A stretch of DNA of 64,000 bases, taken from Verrucomicrobiia bacterium. GTDB taxonomy: Bacteria > Verrucomicrobiota > Verrucomicrobiia > Verrucomicrobiales > DEV007. Below are positions 44,735 through 54,393 of this stretch, piece by piece (within the stretch, counting starts at the first letter, position 1; the number at the start of each line of letters is the position of its first letter). The notes under the pieces were generated by a model, which was given only the letters and a program-made list of their open reading frames with translations, searched no databases and was not told where the DNA came from. The stretch is taken from NCBI GenBank assembly GCA_030425385.1, contig JAUIAH010000023.1:1-64000 (forward strand), given 5' to 3'. Both the position numbers and the translations under genes were made by a program.

Positions 44735-46228
44735 TTATGCTAGGATGTCGTGGACGACTTTGGCAGGCTTCACACCAGTGAGACGCTGGTCGAGACCTTG
44801 GAAGGGATAATAGAGTTTCTGATGGGGCATGCCCACGAGATGGAGAAGGGTAGCGTGGAAATCGGCGAGAGGCACCGGATTGACCGCTGCCTGGTACCCC
44901 AGTGGATCCGTCTCGCCATAGGACATGCCTGGCTTGACGCCTGCTCCCGCCATCCAGATGGTGAAGGCGTTCGGGTTGTGATCGCGACCAATGAAGCGCA
45001 TTTCTTTGCCATTCCGATTCTCACGCATGGGGGTGCGTCCAAATTCACCGCCCCACACGATGAGCGTCTCATCGAGCATCCCGCGCTCTTTGAGATCGTT
45101 GATGAGGGCGGCGATGGGGCGATCTATCTGGCGGCATTTCTTGAGGAACCCACCGTTGAGGGATTCGGATTCATTCGAGCCATGCGTGTCCCAGCCCCAG
45201 TCAAAGAGTTGGATAAAGCGCACCCCGTTCTCGGCAAGGCGTCGGGCGAGGAGACAATTGTTAGCGAAACTTTCCTTGCCGGGTTCCGTCCCATACCGCT
45301 CGTGCATGTGTTGGGGTTCTTGCGAAATGTCCATCACTTCCGGTACGGAGATCTGCATGCGAAAGGCCATCTCGTACTGAGCAATCCGCGTGATGGTCTC
45401 CGGATCTCCGATCTCCTGGTGCGTCATCGCATTGAGACGATTGAGCCCATCCAAAGCAGCGCGACGGATATTCCGTGTGACTCCGTGAGGATTGGCGATG
45501 TTGAGGACCGGGTCCCCCACCGAACGGCACTGAACGCCTTGATACACGCTGGGAAGGAAACCGGACCCCCAGAGTGACTTTCCGACGCGAGGGAGGCGTC
45601 CCCCAGAAATGAGCACCATGAATCCTGGCAGATTCTCATTGGGTGTCCCTAGACCCCAGGTGACCCACGAACCGATGGAGGGCTTGCCCAGGTTCGCATT
45701 GCCAGTGTGGACCATGAGTTGGGCGGGACCGTGGTTGAACTGCTCGGTTTGCATCGTTTTGATGAAACAGAGGTCATCCACACATTGAGACAATTCGGGC
45801 AAGCGTTCAGAAACCCACGCTCCAGATTGGCCGTGCTGTTGGAAGGCGTATTGGGGGCCGAGCATCTTGGGCACGCCACGGATGAAAGCGAAGCGTTTGC
45901 CTTCAAGGAATTCCTCCGGGCAATCCCGCCCGTCGAGCTCTTGCAGCATGGGTTTGTAATCAAACAACTCCAGCTGACTGGGAGCCCCAATCATGTGCAG
46001 GTAGATGACGCGCTTGGCCTTGGCGGTGATGCTAGAAGGCAAGGAGCTGAGTGGGGCAGCCGGATCGTGGACGATCGGCGGCTTGCCACCCGCGGCGAGG
46101 GCTTGGCCACTTTGTGAGGCGAGCCAGGCTGCGCCGAGGCCGGTGGAACAGTTGCGCAAGAAGTGGCGGCGCGTGACCGCTTGGAGGCGTTCGTTTTCGA
46201 GCTGTTGGAGGAGGGAGGACGTGTTCAT
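44735..46228 (-). CDS. DUF1501 family Tat-exported protein
   Basis: 497 residues. The N-terminus has a twin-arginine signal TRRHFLRNCSTGLGAAWLA. The body is sulfatase/alkaline-phosphatase-like, with motifs typical of DUF1501: YLHMIGAPSQLELFDYKP, FNHGPAQ, FDWGWDTHG, and GGEFGRTPM followed by GRDHNPNAF. It is always found next to a DUF1549/DUF1553 cytochrome protein in Planctomycetota and Verrucomicrobiota, as here: the upstream gene's stop overlaps this start by four bases. The pair may process sulfated or other polysaccharides, but no reaction is proven. Confidence 0.9.
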   Translation of the reverse strand: MNTSSLLQQLENERLQAVTRRHFLRNCSTGLGAAWLASQSGQALAAGGKPPIVHDPAAPLSSLPSSITAKAKRVIYLHMIGAPSQLELFDYKPMLQELDGRDCPEEFLEGKRFAFIRGVPKMLGPQYAFQQHGQSGAWVSERLPELSQCVDDLCFIKTMQTEQFNHGPAQLMVHTGNANLGKPSIGSWVTWGLGTPNENLPGFMVLISGGRLPRVGKSLWGSGFLPSVYQGVQCRSVGDPVLNIANPHGVTRNIRRAALDGLNRLNAMTHQEIGDPETITRIAQYEMAFRMQISVPEVMDISQEPQHMHERYGTEPGKESFANNCLLARRLAENGVRFIQLFDWGWDTHGSNESESLNGGFLKKCRQIDRPIAALINDLKERGMLDETLIVWGGEFGRTPMRENRNGKEMRFIGRDHNPNAFTIWMAGAGVKPGMSYGETDPLGYQAAVNPVPLADFHATLLHLVGMPHQKLYYPFQGLDQRLTGVKPAKVVHDILA

Positions 46229-49107
46229 TTGGTGAGAGATTCGTCGAGATTGAGCAGCACCGAAGCCACGGCTTTGAGCGAAGCGTCTTCGAAGTCGTCG
46301 ATGCCTTCGGGTTGGTCTTTCTGATAGGTTTTGACTAACTGATCGTAAAGGTTTCGCATCTCGGTGAGGCGCTCAGCGCTGGGCTCATGAGACGTGGCCA
46401 GTCGGTGACCGTAGCGGAGCTGTTCATCGAGGGTGTTCGCGTGCTTCCGCATCCGGTCAGCTAAGGCGTTGGCGGACTCCACGAAGACAGGATCATTCAG
46501 GGTCACGAGCGCTTGCAAGGGCGTGTTGCTAGGCAATCGGCGTTGATTGCAAAGCTCGCGGCTAGGCGCATCAAAGGTGACCAGGGAAGGGAAGGGAATG
46601 CTCCGCTTCCAATAGACGTAGATCGCGCGCCGGTAGCGTTCCGCGTCTTCCTCTGTTTCCCACGGATCACGAGCGAAGGGCTTCCAAACGCCTTTCGGGA
46701 GTGGTGGTCGCACAGGCGGTCCATAGGACTTGGGATTGAGGAGCCCACTCGTCGCCAGGGCGAAGTCACGGATCATTTCCGCTTTGAGACGTCGTCGCGG
46801 GCCGCGGGCCAACCAGCGATTCTGCAGGTCGCGTTCATGAGCCTCGGGGGGCGCCTTCGCCGATTGCTGATAAGTGGCGGAGAGGACCATGAGTCGTAAC
46901 AGAGCTTTCACGTCCCACTGGAGATCCTCACGGAAATGCACAGCGAGCCAGTCTAACAACTCCGGATGGCTTGGTTTCTCGCCAGCCCCTCCGAAATCCT
47001 CTAGCGTAGCGACCAAGCCATAGCCGAAGAGTTGCTCCCAGAAGCGATTCACGGCCACACGTGCCGTGAGCGGATTGTCAGGACTGACCATCCATTTGGC
47101 TAGGGCGAGTCGATCGGGCGTCTTCTGGGAAGGAGGCAGCGGTGGAAGGAAACCAGGAACCCCCGGAGTGACCACCTTCCCTTTCTCTAGCCAGTTGCCA
47201 CGCTCAAACATCCGGCTCTCGCGCTGCAGGTGCGCCGGCCGCTCTCGCATGATGGGAACGCTACTGGCAGGAATCTTGCGAGCGGCCGAGCGCACCTCCG
47301 CGATGCGATCGCGGGCGGTGCTCCATTGGTCGCTCTGATAGAACGCCGTCCACCGGTCGTCACCCGTGAAATGAATGGCCCCACGCTGCGTCACCAGGGG
47401 AAAGGCCCCCAGGGCCTGGATCTCGTGCTTAAGACTGAGCATGACCATGCTTCCCTCGCGGAGGCGAATGGGCTGCTCTGGCACAACCACACAGGTCCGG
47501 CGATGAAAGATCTTGCTCATGGCTCCAAACCCGCCGCTCCCACGCTTGAGACTATCATTGGGATCATAGGTGGGTTCCGCTTCATCCCCATAGACCTGCG
47601 CGAGCGGGACGGACTGATACTCCTCGTCACCCTCATGCCAGACCTCCAGCTGGATCCGTGAGAGGATGCCGCTCCATTCAGGCGTGTGTCGAGCCTGCTC
47701 CTCATCCACCGGCATGAGATCGATGCGAATGGCGGTGAGTGCCTCGAGGGATTCCAATCCCCGGACTTGAAAGAAATACTCGGTGCCCGCGGCGATGTTG
47801 CCCACGGAGCGAAATTCCGTTAGGCCGTCGTTTGCGATCATGGCGACGCCATTGCCAGCAGAGGTGGCTTTGACGTTTGCGACGGTAGGCGTGTGCCACG
47901 ACGTGGCCTCCAACTGCTTCTTCGTCTCCCTAGTGAGGGATTCTCGCAGCCTCCGCGTTTCCTCGCGAAGCGCTTGCGCCTCTTGATAGAGGGCGCGATC
48001 GCGAGGAACGCGTAATGTAGGCCAATGGTTCCCAAGATCGGCATCGGCGGTGTTGTTGAAGAATGAGAGGAATTCGTAGTATTCATCGTGCTCGATGGGG
48101 TCGTAGGGATGGGAATGGCATTGCACACAGCCGAAGCTGATGCCCTGAAACACTTCCCACGTCGTGTTGGTCCGATCCATCACAGCGGCGACGCGAAATT
48201 CTTCGTCATCAGTCCCGCCTTCTCCATTGCTCTGCGTTTGGCGGTGAAAGGCGGTGGCGACAAGTTGATCAATGCTAGGCTCTGGCAAGAGATCGCCGGC
48301 CAATTGATCGATGACAAATTGGTCGAACGGCTTATTCTCGGCAAAGGCACGAACGACCCAGTCACGGTAAGCCCACGTTTCCCGTCTCGCATCCACACCC
48401 AACCCTTCCGAATCCGCGTAGCGAGCGAGATCCAGCCACATCGCCGCCCAGCGTTCTCCGAAGGCACGTGATTCTAACAATTCATCCACCATAGTCGCGA
48501 AGGCTTCGCGACTCTCGTCCGCCAAGAAACGGTCCAGTTGTTCGGTGGTCGGCGGCAAGCCCGTGAGGTCAAAGGAAGCCCGTCGAAGGAGGGTTGCTTT
48601 GTCCGCGGGCGCGCTCGGGTGCCAGTCCATCGACTCAAGCGTTCGCAGGATGAAATGGTCAATGGGCGTCTGGCACCATGCCTTCTGAGTCACTTCGGGC
48701 GGCGCGATCTTCTCCTGAGGTTCGAAAGCCCAGTGGCGCTTCCATTCGGCCCCTTCCTCGATCCATTGGCGCAGCACGTCCACTTCTGCGGCGCTCAGAG
48801 CGGCACCGTGTTCGGGTGGTGGCATGCGTTCATCAAGGTCATCAGAAAGGATGCGCTCCAGCATGTGAGACTTCGCGCTATCCCCAGGGACGATCGCGGG
48901 CAGGCCTGATTTCCCCTCGGCGATGGCCTCATCGCGGGCGAGAAACGAAAGCCCTCCCGCCTTCTTCACGCCTCCATGGCAGCCCACGCAGTGGGCATTG
49001 AACAGTGGGCGGATCGATTCGTTGAAATCAACGCCGGGCGGGGCCGCTCCAGCAGAGAGAGGAATACTCAGGAAGGTGACTAGGGGAAGGAGTCGCGGAC
49101 GAAACAT
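46225..49107 (-). CDS. PSD1/planctomycete cytochrome C domain protein (DUF1549 and DUF1553)
   Basis: 960 residues from ATG 49107, chosen because it gives a signal peptide ([16 protein letters not shown]). In order: a planctomycete-type cytochrome c domain with haem motif CVGCH (about 37-41); DUF1549 (about 130-340, with [16 protein letters not shown] and [12 protein letters not shown]); a concanavalin-like middle region; and DUF1553 (about 620-900, with [20 protein letters not shown] and [12 protein letters not shown]). A secreted, probably redox-linked partner of the DUF1501 protein encoded next. The domain order and length match the family. Confidence 0.93.
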   Translation of the reverse strand: MFRPRLLPLVTFLSIPLSAGAAPPGVDFNESIRPLFNAHCVGCHGGVKKAGGLSFLARDEAIAEGKSGLPAIVPGDSAKSHMLERILSDDLDERMPPPEHGAALSAAEVDVLRQWIEEGAEWKRHWAFEPQEKIAPPEVTQKAWCQTPIDHFILRTLESMDWHPSAPADKATLLRRASFDLTGLPPTTEQLDRFLADESREAFATMVDELLESRAFGERWAAMWLDLARYADSEGLGVDARRETWAYRDWVVRAFAENKPFDQFVIDQLAGDLLPEPSIDQLVATAFHRQTQSNGEGGTDDEEFRVAAVMDRTNTTWEVFQGISFGCVQCHSHPYDPIEHDEYYEFLSFFNNTADADLGNHWPTLRVPRDRALYQEAQALREETRRLRESLTRETKKQLEATSWHTPTVANVKATSAGNGVAMIANDGLTEFRSVGNIAAGTEYFFQVRGLESLEALTAIRIDLMPVDEEQARHTPEWSGILSRIQLEVWHEGDEEYQSVPLAQVYGDEAEPTYDPNDSLKRGSGGFGAMSKIFHRRTCVVVPEQPIRLREGSMVMLSLKHEIQALGAFPLVTQRGAIHFTGDDRWTAFYQSDQWSTARDRIAEVRSAARKIPASSVPIMRERPAHLQRESRMFERGNWLEKGKVVTPGVPGFLPPLPPSQKTPDRLALAKWMVSPDNPLTARVAVNRFWEQLFGYGLVATLEDFGGAGEKPSHPELLDWLAVHFREDLQWDVKALLRLMVLSATYQQSAKAPPEAHERDLQNRWLARGPRRRLKAEMIRDFALATSGLLNPKSYGPPVRPPLPKGVWKPFARDPWETEEDAERYRRAIYVYWKRSIPFPSLVTFDAPSRELCNQRRLPSNTPLQALVTLNDPVFVESANALADRMRKHANTLDEQLRYGHRLATSHEPSAERLTEMRNLYDQLVKTYQKDQPEGIDDFEDASLKAVASVLLNLDESLTK

Positions 49108-49359
49108 GGGTGCCCTATACAATGCCAAAGGAACCCAGGAGTCGCGAGCGGAAATCCCGTTGACCACTCTCGTCCTCCACCCAAAAGCAGTCCGAAAAAA
49201 TCCTTGCCTGCGACCGCTGGCTCAAAAGAGCCCCCTCACAGAAATCGCTCCACACCGTTATCTCGTCGCCCTTGGCGAAGACGGGTGGACCCGTCCTCGG
49301 ACTCCCCCTCGCCGACCGCTCGGTCCTCGCCGTGCAGAAGCAAGCAAGGGAGGTCAGAA

Positions 49360-52300
49360 ATGAGCCGCCCAACCTGCCTCAAGTCTCTTGGATTCCCGGT
49401 GCGCCATGCCATCGTCTCCCTCATGGCAATCCTGTTCATCGCTCCCGTTCAAGCAGGAGAACCCATCCTCACCAACCCAGAACCATGGTCCATGGTCAAT
49501 CCTTCGGGACCCACCGTCCGCTTTGAATGGACCAATGGAGGCATGCAAGTGAGCGAATATTGGGTCGAAGCCAAAGACAGCGTCGTCTACGAAGATTTCT
49601 TTTATAATTCAGGCTCGCTCCCATCCACCACCAATCATGTGGATATCTCTGGCATTCCCTCAAATGACGGTCTCTTCTACATCCGTCTATGGTATCGGCC
49701 TACCTCCACTGGAAGCTGGGAACACCGCGACTTCGGTTACCTCACCCAGCGAGCCGAGCCCCAACTCCTCACACCCGCAGAAGGCTCCGTCCTCCCCGGA
49801 TCGCGCGTCCATTTCACATGGACTTCCAACGGATATCCCAATGTAACCGACTACCATCTCGAAGTGGGAACCTCACAGGGAGCCTACGACATCGCCTCAA
49901 AAGCCGTGTCAGCAACAGCCGTGTCCACCACCACGGTCAGCAATATCCCCACCAATGGCCAAGCCGTCTATGTCCGCTTCTGGTGGTATCGTCCCGTTCA
50001 CAACTGGTCTTACAGCGACTACATCTACACAGCCGCCGTCCCCAGCCCATCCATTGGCAATGTAGAGGATCACAGCACCCTAAGAAACAATCACGAACTC
50101 GAACTTCATCTCAACGGCGGCGCCAGCCCCACAGCCTATTGGATCTATGTCGGATCCCAGTGGAGCTCAGCCTCAGGCGCTCAACAATACGATCTCCACA
50201 GTACGGGGGAGCTTCCAGGGAGCATCTCCACCTACGTGCTCCCCTCTGACATCCTCCCCAACGAACCCCAAATCGTCTACATCCGGCTATGGTATCGCAT
50301 GGGCCCCGCGGGCACCAATTGGGAATCCAAAACCACCATCCATGTCGCCCACGCGCCCGAAAGCACCATGACCCACCCTGCGGACCGGGAACAAATGGTC
50401 AAAAACCCCTACAACACCCATCTCTATCAATGGTCACCCAATCCCCATTATGGAGGGGTTAGAGCCAAATGGCTCGACATTGGCTCGTCGCAGGGAAGCG
50501 GAAGCCACTATTCGCAGATCTGGTACGCGCGCCATGAAACACAAACCATCAGCGGGCTACCCACCAACGGCCAAACACTCTACCATCGTCAATGGACCCT
50601 CTTCGGAGACGACTGGTTCTACCGTGACACCGTCGCCTACGCTCCCTACGTCACCACCTCTGACATCGATGGTGACCGTGTTAGAAACGAAAACGATCCC
50701 GATATCGATGGAGATGGCATCCGCAACGCAGACGACCAAGACGTCGACGGCGACTTCGTCCTCAACGGAGCCGACACCGACGACGACGGAGACGGCACAC
50801 CAGACAACAGCGACACAACTAAGATCGGTCCCACCGATGACACGCACCACCTCATTCGCTTCACCTACGACATCGGCGAATCCTTGGTTCTAGATAGTGG
50901 AGACAACCTCGCCTTCAGCCAATCCAACTCGGCAACAGGCACGGCCGAGGCCATGGTCGAATACGGCGAATACTACTATTTCGATGTTGGCGAATACGCA
51001 ACCCTCCACGTCGACCTCCTTGGAGCCCCCTATGTGGCCCTCGAACACGGAACTACCAATGTCACCACGACGATCACCACGGGCCAAGCGGAGTCCAAAG
51101 AATTGAACGTCCATCCAGTGGAAGTGCGAGTTCAGGTGAATGGCACATTTCAGGCTGATCCGAGCTATTTGCCGGGTTATGAATCTGGGGCGCCCAAGCT
51201 GCACACCGGAAACACCTTTAATGCTGGGAATAGCCGCTACCACTACGGGGGACCACAAGCGCTGAAAGTGGTTGTTGTGGAATTGGACTCCACTCAATTT
51301 GCCAATCCTACGATGGAGATCACTGAGGTGACCAGCTATCCAGGCTATGCCTCAAATGGAATCGATCCTGCTCTTGAAGACGACAACAACGAAGACTTCT
51401 CCTTCAGCGCCAGCTCGAACGAACGCGACGTCAATGCGACCACAGGAGCGAACGAACTCTCAGCGATCATGTACTGCAAAGATTACTGTGCCGCCTGTAC
51501 GGTGGATATCAATCTAGGGGGAGCGATCACGACGATCACGATCCCCCATGATGCCAATGGAGACGGGTTGGCGGATCACTGGCAGTTTGCCGAGATTGAT
51601 CGTTGGAATGCCCAGTATCCCGGGACCGCTGCGGTGCCACGAGACCAAGCGGGTCTTGGTCAATGGGACATCAATAGTGATGCTGAATTAGAGGACAGTG
51701 ACGGAAATGGTCCGATGCCTGCGATGGCAGATGAGGGCGATGGACTCACCGTTCTTCAAGAATATCGCGGCTACATCCTCGATAACGGCGTGGCGATGAA
51801 TGGCCAGTCACACAAACGCATGAGTCTCGCCCGCAAGGAGCTGCTCGTCGAAGTGCGGGAAGAGGCCAACATGACTCAAGGCCAAGGGCCGGAAACCAAT
51901 CAAGCAGTCTTGGCCACTTTTGACTCAACTGCGGCTTTTGAGGCTACCCGCGATTTTTATCTTGATCAACAGCAAGGAGCAGAGATCGATCTTTATTGGG
52001 TAGAGCTAGAACTCGAAGTGCCCAATGAACCTTTTCCGGCGGTCCCTGCGAATGGAAATCAACCTCCGGCGGCGGCGCGGCCTAACGCCCACCGATGGGC
52101 TGGGGAAGTGTCGATGGCTACTTTCGGTGCCCCCAATGAATATGCAGGAGCGGGCCTCGTTTATCGCGATGAGCAGCTTGCAAAGAGTGATGAAGACGAA
52201 CATGACGATCTCTATGGGCCTGGTAAAGATAATCCACGGCTCTATGCTCTGAATCGCCATCCGAACCTAGGTGATTTCGTGAAAGTTTATTTCCCTTCAC

Positions 52301-52698
52301 GACTTGGCTGGGTGCATCGGAACGTAGCTCTTCAATATCCACAAGGCATTCTTTTTACTTCGGGCCATTCTACAAATGTGAAGACCAATCGGGGTGTTTC
52401 CGTCGAGGTTGCGTGTGTTGCCGATGAGCGCATCTTTTTCTATAATCAAAACGCCCACTTTAGTGAGCAGCAATTCTCCCAACTGCTCGATTATGTTGTC
52501 GCCCATGAGGTAGGCCATATTATAACACCTGATATGACTGGCGTACAAGGCCATGAGCATCCTGGCACTGGAAGGCTCATGGGTCACCTGAATCCAGTGA
52601 TCAATGGAGATCCGATCAATCTTGGGACCCTCACTTGGGGCCAGGGTGAAAGCATCGAAGGCACGAATTTTAGGAGCCGTTGGTCAGATGATCCGTAG
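49360..52698 (+). CDS. Secreted multidomain protein ending in a zinc-metallopeptidase domain
   Basis: 1112 residues from ATG 49360, preceded by a strong GGAGG at 49350-49354. A signal peptide (about 15-32, SLMAILFIAPVQA) is followed by four to five Ig-like repeats of about 95 residues (patterns VRFEWTNGG, VHFTWTSNG, and YIRLWYR or YVRFWWYR), to about residue 430. Then comes a thrombospondin-type-3 linker (about 435-487, DIDGDGIRNADDQDVDGD), a beta region, and a C-terminal domain with HEVGH (1049-1053) and a following GHEH. The motif indicates a zincin-type protease, though a third metal ligand is not certain. Codon choice and GC skew change sharply near base 51100. Confidence 0.8.
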   Translation: MSRPTCLKSLGFPVRHAIVSLMAILFIAPVQAGEPILTNPEPWSMVNPSGPTVRFEWTNGGMQVSEYWVEAKDSVVYEDFFYNSGSLPSTTNHVDISGIPSNDGLFYIRLWYRPTSTGSWEHRDFGYLTQRAEPQLLTPAEGSVLPGSRVHFTWTSNGYPNVTDYHLEVGTSQGAYDIASKAVSATAVSTTTVSNIPTNGQAVYVRFWWYRPVHNWSYSDYIYTAAVPSPSIGNVEDHSTLRNNHELELHLNGGASPTAYWIYVGSQWSSASGAQQYDLHSTGELPGSISTYVLPSDILPNEPQIVYIRLWYRMGPAGTNWESKTTIHVAHAPESTMTHPADREQMVKNPYNTHLYQWSPNPHYGGVRAKWLDIGSSQGSGSHYSQIWYARHETQTISGLPTNGQTLYHRQWTLFGDDWFYRDTVAYAPYVTTSDIDGDRVRNENDPDIDGDGIRNADDQDVDGDFVLNGADTDDDGDGTPDNSDTTKIGPTDDTHHLIRFTYDIGESLVLDSGDNLAFSQSNSATGTAEAMVEYGEYYYFDVGEYATLHVDLLGAPYVALEHGTTNVTTTITTGQAESKELNVHPVEVRVQVNGTFQADPSYLPGYESGAPKLHTGNTFNAGNSRYHYGGPQALKVVVVELDSTQFANPTMEITEVTSYPGYASNGIDPALEDDNNEDFSFSASSNERDVNATTGANELSAIMYCKDYCAACTVDINLGGAITTITIPHDANGDGLADHWQFAEIDRWNAQYPGTAAVPRDQAGLGQWDINSDAELEDSDGNGPMPAMADEGDGLTVLQEYRGYILDNGVAMNGQSHKRMSLARKELLVEVREEANMTQGQGPETNQAVLATFDSTAAFEATRDFYLDQQQGAEIDLYWVELELEVPNEPFPAVPANGNQPPAAARPNAHRWAGEVSMATFGAPNEYAGAGLVYRDEQLAKSDEDEHDDLYGPGKDNPRLYALNRHPNLGDFVKVYFPSRLGWVHRNVALQYPQGILFTSGHSTNVKTNRGVSVEVACVADERIFFYNQNAHFSEQQFSQLLDYVVAHEVGHIITPDMTGVQGHEHPGTGRLMGHLNPVINGDPINLGTLTWGQGESIEGTNFRSRWSDDP
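49450..49541 (+). repeat. Copy 1 of a 92-bp duplication (inside the metallopeptidase gene)
   Basis: This stretch encodes QAGEPILTNPEPWSMVNPSG and the next dozen residues, just after the signal peptide. It recurs at 55451-55542 with three substitutions in 92 bases, in the same reading frame and orientation. Confidence 0.95.
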
Positions 52699-53833
52699 AT
52701 TCACACGTCCCAGGAGTTTCGGGCTGAGGTGTTTACTTCTGTCATTTGTCGTTCCCTTTTCTACGCTCTGGAGTTCGCCAGTCTCCTGGGAGATTTACCA
52801 AGCCTTTCCCTCTTGGATTGAGGGCGAACGGTTTCGGGCTTTCGTGAAGGTCACGAATGTAAGCGAAGAGGTGATTCCTTTGGCGGGAGATAGTTGGAAC
52901 TTAATGATCCAACAGACGCGTCTGGTACCTAAGTGGAAGGAAGGAATGCAACATTTGCACGGCGGTCTTCTCCACTCCCATCATCTGCCTCAAGCAGCAG
53001 AGCCTTGGAAGGCCGATCAGGATTGGGTTCTGTCATTGAAAGAGCTTGAGAGAGATTTTGGGAGGGCCTTGAGACCGGGTCAGAGCGAAGTGCTAGGCGA
53101 CTTGTCCCTCCGTGGACTCTGGCACCGCTATAAGATGCCAAACACTCATTTGGAGAGCTTTCAACTAGCCCTCCGATTAGGGCCCGATCGTTACGCTTTC
53201 TCACAACCGCAATCGTTGATTATGGCCGATGTGGCTGCCATTGAGACCCATCCAGTGATTGGGGAATATGAACGAGTAGGGGGAAAGATCAGGTCAATTC
53301 GCGAGGTCGAAATCGATGGGGAGAAGTGGCTCTTCAGAAGCCGTTTTAGGATCGCCCGTGTGCCTGAAGGGGCGACGCCACGATTTCGCACGGAGGACCA
53401 GAAGGAGACCTTGGTCATTGAATTCGATGGGGTGGACGAGGAGCCCGTTCGTATCGATGTGCGGCAGTTGTTTCCACAGAGCGGCTCCGAACGAACCGTG
53501 CCGCATCTTCATCTGTGGCGCAGCCTGACGGATCGCTCTATGCATGAGATGGCTGGGACTCCGGGCGGATTTTACAAGGAGAGTGGCCTTACCCTCCAGC
53601 AGGCCTTCAAACTCAAATGGGACGGCAGCGATCCCGAGTTGAAGGCTGCCTCTTTCCAACCAGAAGACGGAGCCGATCCGCCAGGAGTTGATGCGGAGGA
53701 GGGAGAGCCCGAGGCTTCTTCAATCGGCGCTTTGCCGGAGAGCGTTGAAAGGCAGGGGCAAGGGAGTGGGCGTTGGCTTTGGTTGGGCGTGGTCATCACG
53801 TTGCTCGGACTGGTTGCGTCGTTGTCAGAGTGA
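52688..53833 (+). CDS. Secreted protein with C-terminal membrane anchor, unknown function
   Basis: 381 residues from ATG 52688, overlapping the protease stop by 11 bases. A signal peptide (LRCLLLSFVVPFSTLWSS) and a C-terminal helix (WLWLGVVITLLGLVASL) make it a type I membrane protein. The external part starts with a beta domain (AFVKVTNVSEEVIPLAGDSWN) and has an acidic Pro/Glu-rich stretch before the anchor. I know no family. Its translational coupling to the protease gene suggests a partner, inhibitor or substrate. A broken paralogue of its first 60 codons lies at 54028-54200. Confidence 0.72.
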   Translation: MIRRFTRPRSFGLRCLLLSFVVPFSTLWSSPVSWEIYQAFPSWIEGERFRAFVKVTNVSEEVIPLAGDSWNLMIQQTRLVPKWKEGMQHLHGGLLHSHHLPQAAEPWKADQDWVLSLKELERDFGRALRPGQSEVLGDLSLRGLWHRYKMPNTHLESFQLALRLGPDRYAFSQPQSLIMADVAAIETHPVIGEYERVGGKIRSIREVEIDGEKWLFRSRFRIARVPEGATPRFRTEDQKETLVIEFDGVDEEPVRIDVRQLFPQSGSERTVPHLHLWRSLTDRSMHEMAGTPGGFYKESGLTLQQAFKLKWDGSDPELKAASFQPEDGADPPGVDAEEGEPEASSIGALPESVERQGQGSGRWLWLGVVITLLGLVASLSE

Positions 53834-54027
53834 TGAGAGGCAGAGCATAGATCGCTGAAGGTATTGAACGAATTGATTTGCCCACGAGCCAAACCGGATC
53901 TTTGTTTCGTGGGATGAGGCCTATTTTCAGTCGTAGATTCCCGACGCGTCCTTTTCTGGGTGGCCGTTGAATTTTAGAAACAGGAGGTCCGATATTCCCT
54001 AACGCTGTCAATAGTCCTAGAACTCCT

Positions 54028-54200
54028 ATGAAACGGAACCTACTATTGGCACTGTTCACTCTCCTTGCTTCGCTTCAAGGATCGCCCCGATTCATCAGGC
54101 CCTTCCCTCTTGGGTTGAAGGCGAATGATTTCGAGCGTTCGTTGAGGTCACCAATGTTGGCGAAGAGGTGATTCCCTTGGCGGGACATAGTTGGAACGCA
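54028..54200 (+). pseudogene. Truncated, frameshifted paralogue of the 52688 gene
   Basis: An ATG at 54028 starts a good signal peptide (MKRNLLLALFTLLASLQG). From about 54080 the sequence matches the 52688 gene in another frame: QALPSWVEGE-stop-FRAFVEVTNVGEEV against QAFPSWIEGERFRAFVKVTNVSEEV, then IPLAGHSWN against IPLAGDSWN. So there is a frameshift after the signal peptide, an in-frame TGA where Arg is coded in the intact copy, and loss of everything after about 54187. The 190 bases between 53834 and 54027 show no gene. Confidence 0.8.
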
Positions 54201-54204
54201 GGCG

Positions 54205-54393
54205 TTGGCTTGTGTGGCTGCGGCAAGGACTGCTCCAGGAGCAACTCAAGGTTCAATCCAGTCTTCGATCGATATGGATGCTGAATATGGATTCGGAGCA
54301 ACGCATAGCGCTGAGTGGGTAAATGCATTGCAGTCTGCAAGTGATTTCTATTCAAGGTTGATAGTTGAATTTGGTCTAAATGTTGAAGAATGA
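54205..54393 (+). pseudogene. Orphan C-terminal coding fragment of an unidentified protein
   Basis: A 62-codon open stretch directly after the broken paralogue, ending in TGA at 54391-54393, reads like the tail of a globular protein (IDMDAEYGFGATHSAEWVNA, then QSASDFYSRLIVEFGLNVEE). It has no start region or ribosome-binding site of its own; the ATG at 54205 lies in the join. The pattern faintly recalls tails of RHS-type toxins or lipase-like domains, but I cannot name it. Best read as a 3' remnant fused to the pseudogene by deletion. Confidence 0.5.
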
